This document shows positions 1-6,052 of a stretch of 6,193 nt of DNA, one piece after another; position 1 is the stretch's first letter, and the number at the start of each line of letters is the position of its first letter. Source of the DNA: Betaproteobacteria bacterium (lineage in GTDB: Bacteria > Pseudomonadota > Gammaproteobacteria > Burkholderiales > SG8-41); assembly GCA_028292065.1 (NCBI GenBank), contig JAQGNC010000188.1, positions 1 to 6,193 of the forward strand, given 5' to 3'. The notes beneath the pieces were generated by a model, which did not search any database, was not told the origin of the DNA, and saw only the letters and a program-made list of their open reading frames with translations. The position numbers and the translations under genes were made by a program.

Positions 1-750
1 GAGCTCGCTGCAGTCGGGGTTCGCCGCATCCTGCTGACCGCGTCCGGCGGACCGTTTCGGCTCACGCCTTCGGCCGAGCTCGAGCTCGTGACGCCCGACG
101 CGGCGTGCGCGCATCCGAACTGGCGCATGGGACGCAAGATCTCGGTCGACTCCGCGACCATGATGAACAAAGGTCTGGAAGTCATCGAAGCGCGGTGGTT
201 GTTCAACGCCGAGCCGCACCAGATCGAGGTGGTGATACACCGCGAGAGCGTCGTGCATTCGCTCGTCGAGTATATCGACGGCTCGGTCATCGCGCAGCTC
301 GGCAATCCGGACATGAGAACGCCGATCGCCCATGCACTGGCGTACCCCGAGCGCATCGACGCGGGAGTCGCCTTCCTCGATCTCGCGCGCACCGGTGCGC
401 TGCACTTCGAGACGCCGGATACGACTCGCTTTCCGTGCCTCAGGCTCGCCTACCGGGCGCTCGAGCAGGGCGGGCGCGCGCCGGCTGTGCTGAACGCGGC
501 GAACGAGGTCGCGGTCGCGTGCTTCCTCGAAGGGGCCATCGGCTTCACCGAGATCGCGCAGCTCATCGAGGCCGTGCTCTCGCGCTGCGACGCCGGGACC
601 GTGCAGACGCTCGACGACGTCCTCGCCGCAGACGCGGCGGCGCGGGCGGACGCGCAGCGCTGGCTCGCACGGCGCAAGCGTCGGCAAGGGAACGCTCACG
701 CAGGTAGTCCGCTCTTATCCAGTGTCACCCGAACCGGCGCACACTCATGA
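1..750 (+). CDS. dxr: 1-deoxy-D-xylulose 5-phosphate reductoisomerase, 3' part (N-terminus outside window)
   Basis: DXR (IspC) converts 1-deoxy-D-xylulose 5-phosphate to 2-C-methyl-D-erythritol 4-phosphate with NADPH and a divalent metal, the committed step of the MEP isoprenoid pathway, in the cytosol. The frame is open from base 1, and 249 codons are visible. Clear family motifs are ILLTASGGPFR (residues 10-20 of the visible part), HPNWRMGRKISVDSATMMNK (38-57), GLEVIEARWLFN (58-69) and LNAANE near the C-terminal domain. By recalled E. coli numbering the offset is a constant 171: visible S15, H38, S51, N56, K57, E60 and H86 match S186, H209, S222, N227, K228, E231 and H257, so the substrate and metal site is intact. 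The ATG at 88 is internal and not the start. The protein would be about 420 residues against 398 in E. coli, the excess being a 22-residue non-conserved tail. The stop overlaps the rseP start by four bases (ATGA). Identity is certain; only the missing 5' end is unknown. Confidence 0.97.
   Translation, partial: ELAAVGVRRILLTASGGPFRLTPSAELELVTPDAACAHPNWRMGRKISVDSATMMNKGLEVIEARWLFNAEPHQIEVVIHRESVVHSLVEYIDGSVIAQLGNPDMRTPIAHALAYPERIDAGVAFLDLARTGALHFETPDTTRFPCLRLAYRALEQGGRAPAVLNAANEVAVACFLEGAIGFTEIAQLIEAVLSRCDAGTVQTLDDVLAADAAARADAQRWLARRKRRQGNAHAGSPLLSSVTRTGAHS
689..717 (+). promoter_or_regulatory. Candidate sigma-E (ECF) type promoter before rseP
   Basis: GGAACGC at 689-695 resembles the sigma-E -35 element (GGAACTT; the AAC core is kept), and TCTTA at 713-717 resembles the -10 element (TCTGA or TCAAA). 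The spacer is 17 bases, within the usual range of about 15-19. Transcription would start near 723-725, giving a leader of about 23 bases before the rseP ATG. The motif lies wholly inside the non-conserved C-terminal tail of dxr, where a promoter could exist without damaging the enzyme. In E. coli, rseP and bamA are known to belong to the sigma-E regulon, which makes the position plausible. The match is partial and such short motifs occur by chance, so this is inference only. Confidence 0.28.
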
Positions 751-2111
751 ACCTGCTCACCACCGTCCTCGCGTTCCTCGTCACCCTCGGCCTGCTCATC
801 GTCATACACGAGCTCGGCCACTATTTTGTCGCCCGGCTGTGCAACGTCAAAGTGCTGCGCTTCTCGCTCGGATTCGGCAAGCCGGTGTGGTCGCGCACCT
901 TCGGCCCTGACGCGACCGAATGGGCGCTCGCTGCGTTTCCGCTCGGCGGCTACGTCAAGATGCTCGACGAGCGCGAAGGTCCGGTCGACCCGGCAGACGC
1001 GCATCGTGCGTTCAACCGGCAGAGCGTGGCGCGGCGCTTCGCCATCGTGCTCGCGGGGCCGGTCTCCAACTTCCTGCTGGCGATCTTCCTTTACTGGATA
1101 CTCTTCATGCACGGCGTGCCGGGCCTGAAACCGGTGCTCGGCACGGTGCCCGCGCAGACCGCGGCCGCCGCCGCAGGCTTCAGGAGCGGCGACACGCTCA
1201 CCAGGATCGGCGACGAAGCGGTTCCGACGTGGCAGGACGCGCGCTGGCTGCTGCTGCAGCACGCGGTGCGCAAGGACCGCGTGCCGGTGACCGTCAGGGG
1301 CGCGCAGGGCGACGTGCGCGAGCACGAGCTCGACCTGTCCGGCTTGAGCGCGTCGGACCTCGACAGCGATTTCCTGCGCGCGCTGGGGCTCTCCCGTTAC
1401 AATCCGCCGCTTGCTCCCGTCATAGGCAGCGTCACGGGCGGCGGCGCCGCCGAGCGCTCGGGGCTGAAAGCCGGGGACGAGATCGTCTCGGTGGACAACG
1501 AGGCGGTGCGGGTGTGGGAAGACGTCGTCATGGCGATACGCGCCAGCCCCGGCCGCCAGCTCAACCTCGAGGTGCGCCGCGGGGGCGGGAGCAGCGTGCT
1601 GCAGGTGACGCCCCAGGCGTTTACCGAGAATGGAAAACCGGTCGGCAGGATAGGGGCGGGCCCGAAGATCGAAGGCAGGGCTTTCGACGAGCTGACGACC
1701 GAAGTGAGCTACGGACCGCTCGAGAGCATGTCCAAAGCGCTGTACAAGACGTGGGACACGTCGGTGTTCAGCCTGAAGATGCTCGGCAAGATGATCGTCG
1801 GCGAAGTATCGCTGAAGAACCTGAGCGGGCCGATCACCATAGCGGACTACGCGGGTCAATCGGCGCAGATGGGTTGGGTATCGTTCGTGCTGTTCCTGGC
1901 GCTGATCAGCATCAGTCTCGGCGTGCTCAATCTGCTGCCCATACCGTTATTGGATGGAGGGCATTTGATGTATTATGTGTTCGAAATTTTCAAGGGCAGT
2001 CCGGTCTCGGACAAAGCCATCGAAATCGGGCAACACCTGGGCATGGCGCTGTTGTTCGTGCTGATGGCTTTTGCACTTTATAACGACATAAATCGTCTCA
2101 TCAGCGGCTGA
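747..2111 (+). CDS. rseP: RseP, site-2 intramembrane zinc metalloprotease (regulator of sigma-E protease)
   Basis: RseP is an inner-membrane site-2 protease. After DegS cuts the anti-sigma factor RseA, RseP makes the second cut inside the membrane, freeing sigma-E; it also clears remnant signal peptides. The 454 residues match the family length (E. coli about 450). The zinc motif HELGH is at residues 21-25 in the first membrane segment. A second hydrophobic segment lies at about 99-120 (GPVSNFLLAIFLYW). Two PDZ domains follow, roughly 125-200 and 220-300. The conserved NLLPIPLLDGGH is at 395-406, with metal-ligand Asp403 (E. coli Asp402) at the end of the third segment, and a fourth segment lies at about 427-446. 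All catalytic residues are present. The ATG overlaps the dxr stop and has no good Shine-Dalgarno sequence, so translation is probably coupled to dxr. The protein starts MNLLTTVLAF, as is usual for the family. Isoleucine AUA codons are unusually frequent here: 8 of about 22. Confidence 0.97.
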   Translation: MNLLTTVLAFLVTLGLLIVIHELGHYFVARLCNVKVLRFSLGFGKPVWSRTFGPDATEWALAAFPLGGYVKMLDEREGPVDPADAHRAFNRQSVARRFAIVLAGPVSNFLLAIFLYWILFMHGVPGLKPVLGTVPAQTAAAAAGFRSGDTLTRIGDEAVPTWQDARWLLLQHAVRKDRVPVTVRGAQGDVREHELDLSGLSASDLDSDFLRALGLSRYNPPLAPVIGSVTGGGAAERSGLKAGDEIVSVDNEAVRVWEDVVMAIRASPGRQLNLEVRRGGGSSVLQVTPQAFTENGKPVGRIGAGPKIEGRAFDELTTEVSYGPLESMSKALYKTWDTSVFSLKMLGKMIVGEVSLKNLSGPITIADYAGQSAQMGWVSFVLFLALISISLGVLNLLPIPLLDGGHLMYYVFEIFKGSPVSDKAIEIGQHLGMALLFVLMAFALYNDINRLISG

Positions 2112-2114
2112 TCG

Positions 2115-4385
2115 ATGCATCTTCTCCGTGTCGGTGTTTTAGCGCTGGCGCTCAGTGCGGTACCAGCGCAGGCAATCGAACCATTCGTCATCAAGGACAT
2201 CCGGGTAGAAGGCATACAACGGACCGAGGCGGGTACCGTCTTCAGTTATCTTCCCGTCAAGGTGGGCGACACCATGACGGACGAGAAAGCGTCGCAGACC
2301 CTGCGCGCGCTTTTCGCGACCGGCTTCTTCCGGGACGTGAGCATCGAAGCCGAGGACGGCGTGCTCGTCGTGCTCGTGCAGGAGCGCCCGTCGGTCGCCC
2401 AGATCGAATTCACCGGCCTCAAGGAATTCGACAAGGAAACCGTGTTGAAGGCGATGAACCAGATCGGTCTCGCCGAAGGCCGCATTTTCGATAAAGGCCT
2501 GCTCGACCGCGCCGAGCAGGAACTGAAGCGCCAGTATCTGTCGCGCGGCCGTTACGCGGCCAGCGTGAGCACGACCGTCACGCCGCTCGAGCGCAACCGC
2601 GTCGCACTCAACTTCACGATCGACGAAGGCGACACCGCCAAGATCCGCCAGATCAGCATCATCGGCAACCAGGCGTTCAGCGAGAAGGACCTGCTGAAGC
2701 AGATCTCGCTGCGCACGCCGGGCCTGCTGACGTGGTACAGCAAAGCCGACCAGTACTCGCGCCAGAAGCTCTCGGCGGACCTGGAAACCCTGCGCTCGTA
2801 CTACCTCGACCGCGGCTACCTCGAGTTCAACATCGACTCGACCCAGGTCTCGATCACGCCCGACAAGAAAGACATCTACATCACGGTCGCGCTGTCGGAA
2901 GGGCCGAAGTACACGGTCGCCGACGTGAAGCTCGCGGGCGAGCTGCTGCTGCCCGAAGCCGACCTGCGCAAGCTGATCACGCTCAAGCCGGGCGAGGTCT
3001 TCTCGCGCGCGCGGGTCGCCGAATCGACCAAGGCGATCAGCGACCGCCTGGGCAACGAAGGCTACGCTTTCGCCAACGTCAACGCCGCCCCCGACCTGGA
3101 CAAGGACAAGCGCACCGCGGCTTTCACGTTCTTCGTCGATCCGGGCCGGAGGGTGTACGTCAGGCGCATCAACATCGCCGGGAACAACCGCACGCGCGAC
3201 GAAGTGATCCGCCGCGAAATGCGCCAGCTCGAAGGCGGCTGGTTCTCGTCCGAGAAGATCGCCAATTCGCGCACCCGCATCGACAGGCTCGGCTATTTCA
3301 CCGAAGTGAACCTCGAGACGCCGGCGGTGCAGGGCACGACCGACCAGGTCGACGTCAACGTGTCGATCGCTGAAAAGCCGACCGGCGCGGTGCTGCTGGG
3401 CGCGGGCTTCGGCAGCGGCGAAGGCGTGATTCTGTCGGGCTCGGTGACTCAGCAGAACATCTTCGGCTCAGGTAAGCACGTCTCGATCGGCCTGAACACG
3501 AGCAAGCTGAACACCACTTACGCGCTGTCGTTCACCGACCCGTATTACACCGTCGACGGGATCAGCCGCGGCTTCGACCTCTACTCGCGCAAAGTCGACG
3601 CTTCGAACGCGGGCCTGGGCGACTACTCGACCAAGACCATCGGCGGCGCGATTCGTTTCGGCGTCCCGGTGACCGAGCTCGACACCATCAACTACGGCCT
3701 GGGTTACGAGCGCACCAGCATTTCGACCTTCGCCGACAGCCCGCTCATCTACCTCGATTACGTCGCCGCCTTCGGCAACAAGAACGACGCGATCCTGGGC
3801 ACCGTCGGCTGGACCCGCGACAGCCGCGACAGCCTCATCTATCCGACCAAAGGCACCTTGCAGCGGGTCAGCGGCGAAGTCGGGCTCCCCGGCGCCAGCC
3901 TGAATTACTACAAGGCGCAGTACCAGTACCAGCGCTATCAGCCGCTCACGCGCGACTACACCCTCATGCTCAACGGCGAAATCGGCTACGGCGCCGGTTA
4001 CAACGATACGTCGACGTTGCCGTTCTTCAAAAATTTCTACCTGGGTGGGGTAAACTCGCTGCGCGGCTTCAGGGTCTTTACGGTGGGTCCCAAGGACATT
4101 CAGGGTAATCCGCGGGGCGGCAGCCACAAGCTTCTGGGCAACGCCGAGTTCCTGTTCCCGTTTCCGGGCCTGCAGGGCGAGCGCAGCGTGCGCATGAGCG
4201 CCTTCATGGACACCGGCATGACCGGTGAAAACTACTCGCTGAATCAGATGCGCGTATCGGCGGGTCTCGGCGTGCTGTGGGTTTCGCCGATGGGACCACT
4301 TAAAATAAGCGTCGCTGCGCCGGTGCGCAGCCAGCCCGATGACCGCAAGCAGATTTTCCAGTTTACGTTCGGCGGTGCTTTTTGA
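2115..4385 (+). CDS. bamA: BamA, outer-membrane protein assembly factor (Omp85 family)
   Basis: BamA is the essential core of the BAM complex, which folds and inserts beta-barrel proteins into the outer membrane. The 756-residue precursor opens with a signal peptide (MHLLRVGVLALAL, then an AQA cleavage site after residue 20). Mature IEPFVIKDIRVEGIQR begins the first of five POTRA domains (about residues 23-421), which receive substrates in the periplasm and dock the BAM lipoproteins. The 16-strand barrel begins near Gly424 (GAVLLGAGFG) and runs to the C-terminus. The loop-6 motif LRGF has its key arginine at residue 650 (VRGF, Arg661 in E. coli). The protein ends QIFQFTFGGAF, with the terminal phenylalanine typical of outer-membrane proteins. 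The start lies three bases after the rseP stop, in the same frame (TGA-TCG-ATG), so no upstream start is possible. There is no Shine-Dalgarno sequence, which suggests reinitiation after rseP. Skp, the chaperone that brings it clients, is encoded next. Confidence 0.98.
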   Translation: MHLLRVGVLALALSAVPAQAIEPFVIKDIRVEGIQRTEAGTVFSYLPVKVGDTMTDEKASQTLRALFATGFFRDVSIEAEDGVLVVLVQERPSVAQIEFTGLKEFDKETVLKAMNQIGLAEGRIFDKGLLDRAEQELKRQYLSRGRYAASVSTTVTPLERNRVALNFTIDEGDTAKIRQISIIGNQAFSEKDLLKQISLRTPGLLTWYSKADQYSRQKLSADLETLRSYYLDRGYLEFNIDSTQVSITPDKKDIYITVALSEGPKYTVADVKLAGELLLPEADLRKLITLKPGEVFSRARVAESTKAISDRLGNEGYAFANVNAAPDLDKDKRTAAFTFFVDPGRRVYVRRINIAGNNRTRDEVIRREMRQLEGGWFSSEKIANSRTRIDRLGYFTEVNLETPAVQGTTDQVDVNVSIAEKPTGAVLLGAGFGSGEGVILSGSVTQQNIFGSGKHVSIGLNTSKLNTTYALSFTDPYYTVDGISRGFDLYSRKVDASNAGLGDYSTKTIGGAIRFGVPVTELDTINYGLGYERTSISTFADSPLIYLDYVAAFGNKNDAILGTVGWTRDSRDSLIYPTKGTLQRVSGEVGLPGASLNYYKAQYQYQRYQPLTRDYTLMLNGEIGYGAGYNDTSTLPFFKNFYLGGVNSLRGFRVFTVGPKDIQGNPRGGSHKLLGNAEFLFPFPGLQGERSVRMSAFMDTGMTGENYSLNQMRVSAGLGVLWVSPMGPLKISVAAPVRSQPDDRKQIFQFTFGGAF

Positions 4386-4405
4386 GCCGCGCGTGTCGGG
4401 CGGCA

Positions 4406-4423
4406 GGCGGCGGATACCGCGCC
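4406..4423 (+). other. GC-rich hairpin in the bamA-skp gap
   Basis: The 64-base gap between bamA and skp (4386-4449) can fold here into a seven-pair stem: 4406-4408 with 4421-4423 and 4410-4413 with 4417-4420. There is one bulged G (4409) and an ATA loop (4414-4416). No T-run follows, so it does not look like a Rho-independent terminator. It ends 14 bases before the skp ribosome binding site. It could protect the bamA mRNA end or tune the bamA to skp ratio, but in DNA this GC-rich small hairpins are common by chance. Nothing else is recognisable in the gap besides the ribosome binding site. Confidence 0.35.
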
Positions 4424-4437
4424 GAAAGCCCCAAGTC

Positions 4438-4443
4438 AAGGAG
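4438..4443 (+). promoter_or_regulatory. Strong Shine-Dalgarno sequence that sets the skp TTG start
   Basis: AAGGAG at 4438-4443 lies six bases before the TTG at 4450, near-ideal spacing. There is no ATG or GTG in frame at the right distance, and translation from the TTG begins directly with a signal peptide. It therefore decides the skp start in favour of TTG over the in-frame ATG at 4339, which lies inside bamA. Confidence 0.85.
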
Positions 4444-4449
4444 ACTACA

Positions 4450-4965
4450 TTGAAGTATTTCTACTCGACGCTCGCTGCCGTGGCGCTCGCCTTCGCGCTC
4501 GGATCGAGCTCGCCTGCAGCCGAGGCGGCGGAACTCAAGATCGGCTTCATCGACGCCGAACGCATCAACCGCGAGTCGGCTCCCGCGGAGCTCGCGAGCA
4601 AGCGGCTCGAAAAGGAATTCGCGCCGCGCATGCAGGAGCTGCAGCGCCGCGAAGGCCAGATCAAGACGATCCAGGGCCAGCTCGAGAAGGACGCGATGAC
4701 GATGAGCGAGAGCGACCGGCGCACCAGAGAGCAGGAGCTTTCGCGCATCACGCTCGATTACCAGCGCCTGCAGCGCTCGTACACCGAGGACCTGAACCTG
4801 CGCCGCAACCAGGAGCTGCAGTCGCTGTTCGAGCGCGCCAACCGCGTGATCAAGGGCATCGCCGAGTCGGAAAAATACGACCTGATACTGCAGGAGGCGG
4901 TCTATCGCAGTCCCCGCCTGGATATTACCGAGCGCGTTCTGAAAGCGCTGGCGGCGGAAAAATAA
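4450..4965 (+). CDS. skp: Skp/OmpH periplasmic chaperone for outer-membrane proteins
   Basis: Skp is a trimeric, jellyfish-shaped chaperone that holds unfolded outer-membrane proteins in the periplasm and delivers them to BAM. From the TTG start the precursor is 171 residues (E. coli Skp is 161). The signal peptide (MKYFYSTLAAVALAFAL, ending in an AEA cleavage site after residue 26) leaves a mature protein of about 145 residues. Mature AELKIGFIDAERI is the first strand of the trimerisation domain. Residues about 45-135 are charged and heptad-like, the two long helices that form the tentacles. YDLILQEAVYRSPRLDITER (143-162) returns to the body domain. An upstream in-frame ATG at 4339 would add 37 residues in front of the signal peptide and overlap bamA by 47 bases, so I reject it. 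A strong Shine-Dalgarno sequence six bases before the TTG supports the chosen start. The rare start codon may temper expression relative to bamA. Identity is secure; the start is very likely. Confidence 0.94.
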   Translation: MKYFYSTLAAVALAFALGSSSPAAEAAELKIGFIDAERINRESAPAELASKRLEKEFAPRMQELQRREGQIKTIQGQLEKDAMTMSESDRRTREQELSRITLDYQRLQRSYTEDLNLRRNQELQSLFERANRVIKGIAESEKYDLILQEAVYRSPRLDITERVLKALAAEK

Positions 4966-4970
4966 GAAGA

Positions 4971-4991
4971 GGGCGCCGCCCGCGAGCGCCC
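4971..4991 (+). other. Hairpin and C-run in the leader of lpxD
   Basis: The 37-base gap between skp and lpxD (4966-5002) holds a perfect six-pair inverted repeat: GGGCGC at 4971-4976 and GCGCCC at 4986-4991, with a nine-base loop. A run of seven C (4989-4995) follows, not T, so it is not a standard terminator. The region where a ribosome binding site for the lpxD ATG should lie is C-rich and has no Shine-Dalgarno match; the only purine-rich stretch (AAGAAGAGGG, 4964-4973) is about 30 bases upstream. A structural role is possible but unproven. Confidence 0.3.
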
Positions 4992-5002
4992 CCCCTGCGC
5001 TC

Positions 5003-6052
5003 ATGAACGGCAGCCCTGTCAGCTACACCCTGCGCGAGATCGTCGACCTCTACGGCGGCGAGCTCGTCGGCGATCCGCAGATACGCGTGAGCCGCGTGGC
5101 GACACTCGAGAACGCCGGTGCAGGCGCGATCGCCTTTCTCGCCAATCCGCGCTACCTGCGCCAACTCGCCGACACCAAAGCCGCCGCCGTGATCGTCGCA
5201 CCGGACTCGCGCGCAGCCACCGACACCGCGCGCATCGTGCACGACAACCCGTACCTGTATTTCGCGCGCGTCTCGGCGCTGCTGCGGCCGGCGCGGCAGG
5301 CGCGCCCCGGCATCCATCCGAGCGCCTCGGTCGCGTCCGACGCAGCGGTCGACCCGTCGGCGGAAATCGGCGCGCACTGCTCGATCGCGGGCGGCGTGCG
5401 TGTGGGCGCCGGCACGATCGTCGGTCCCGGTACGCACCTCGCCGACGATGTGCAGATAGGACGCGAGTGCCGCCTCCACGCGGGAGTGACGATCTACAGC
5501 GACTGCACCCTCGGCGACCGCGTGACCGTCCACTCCGGGGCGGTCATCGGCGCCGACGGCTTCGGCATCGCTTTCGACGAGGATCACTGGGTCAAGGTGC
5601 CGCAGATCGGCCGCGTGCGCATCGGCGACGACGTCGAGATCGGCGCCAACACCACGATAGACCGCGGCGCGATAGACGATACGGTGATCGAGGAGGGTGT
5701 GAAGCTCGACAACCAGATCCAGATCGCGCACAACGTTCGCATCGGCGCGCACACCGCGATCGCCGCGTGCACCGGCATCGCCGGCAGCTCGCAGGTCGGC
5801 CGCTACTGCCGCATCGGCGGCGCAGTCGGAATCGCGGGTCACGTGAGCATCTGCGACCGCGTCGAGATTTCAGGACACACGTCCATCACCAAATCAATCG
5901 ATCAACCCGGCGTGTACAGCGGCGTGTACCCGTTCGAGCCCAACCGCCAGTGGCGCCGGAATGCAGCGCAAGTGCGTCATCTTGCCGAGTTCGCGCGCCG
6001 CATCGCCGCGCTCGAGCAGGGACTCGCCGAGCTTACAAGGAGCCGATCTTGA
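5003..6052 (+). CDS. lpxD: LpxD, UDP-3-O-(3-hydroxyacyl)glucosamine N-acyltransferase
   Basis: LpxD transfers a 3-hydroxyacyl chain from acyl carrier protein to the 2-amino group of UDP-3-O-acylglucosamine, the third step of lipid A synthesis, in the cytosol as a trimer. Its 349 residues compare with 341 in E. coli. Residues 1-102 are the N-terminal uridine-binding domain (SYTLREIVDLYGGELVGD; NPYLYFARVSALL). From about Gly103 hexapeptide repeats form a left-handed beta-helix to about residue 298, including GADGFGIAF, PQIGRVRIGDDVEIGANTT and DNQIQIAHNV. Catalytic His243 (E. coli His239) lies in the last of these, and His280 matches E. coli His276. A helical C-terminus (PNRQWRRNAAQVRHL onward) follows, likely the acyl carrier protein contact. 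Ser294 occupies the place of E. coli Met290, linked to acyl-chain length. The ATG gives MNGSPVSYTL; no Shine-Dalgarno sequence precedes it, so the start is likely but not certain. The last codons carry the fabZ ribosome binding site. Confidence 0.97.
   Translation: MNGSPVSYTLREIVDLYGGELVGDPQIRVSRVATLENAGAGAIAFLANPRYLRQLADTKAAAVIVAPDSRAATDTARIVHDNPYLYFARVSALLRPARQARPGIHPSASVASDAAVDPSAEIGAHCSIAGGVRVGAGTIVGPGTHLADDVQIGRECRLHAGVTIYSDCTLGDRVTVHSGAVIGADGFGIAFDEDHWVKVPQIGRVRIGDDVEIGANTTIDRGAIDDTVIEEGVKLDNQIQIAHNVRIGAHTAIAACTGIAGSSQVGRYCRIGGAVGIAGHVSICDRVEISGHTSITKSIDQPGVYSGVYPFEPNRQWRRNAAQVRHLAEFARRIAALEQGLAELTRSRS
6037..6042 (+). promoter_or_regulatory. Shine-Dalgarno sequence for fabZ, inside the end of lpxD
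   Basis: AAGGAG at 6037-6042 lies within the last codons of lpxD, six bases before the TTG at 6049 and 15 bases before the in-frame ATG at 6058. The six-base spacing is the same as for skp and favours TTG as the fabZ start; 15 bases would be too long for efficient initiation at the ATG. Confidence 0.75.

Noticed and set aside
75..88. Perfect 14-base palindrome CGAGCTCGAGCTCG
   Set aside because: It encodes the AELEL stretch of DXR using GAG/CTC codons, which are self-complementary by nature; no second copy or operator context.
696..1859. 387-codon open frame on the minus strand opposite dxr/rseP
   Set aside because: It lies antisense to a well-identified gene, has low-complexity Arg/Ala/His-rich composition and no recognisable motif. 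Such frames are expected from GC-biased third positions.
1983..2009. Possible sigma-E motif GAAATT, 16 bases, TCTCG ahead of bamA
   Set aside because: The essential AAC core of the -35 and the final A of the -10 are missing; too weak to call.
920..2083. 387-codon + strand frame inside rseP
   Set aside because: Arg/Gly/Ala-rich shadow of rseP in another frame with no family signature; rseP is intact over the whole region.
3468..4439. 323-codon minus-strand frame opposite the BamA barrel
   Set aside because: Antisense shadow of bamA with no motif and no ribosome binding site that I could see.
4339..4449. Longer skp from the in-frame ATG inside bamA
   Set aside because: It would bury the signal peptide and has no ribosome binding site, whereas the TTG at 4450 has an excellent one.
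4938..4942. TCTGA, a sigma-E -10 match, at the end of skp ahead of lpxD
   Set aside because: No GAAC-like -35 at any acceptable distance upstream.
4971..4995. Rho-independent terminator between skp and lpxD
   Set aside because: The stem is short and is followed by C, not T; lpxD is expected on the same transcript.
4925..5842. 305-codon minus-strand frame opposite lpxD
   Set aside because: Asp/Ala/Val/Arg-rich antisense of the hexapeptide repeats. The apparent periodicity comes from LpxD, not from a second protein.
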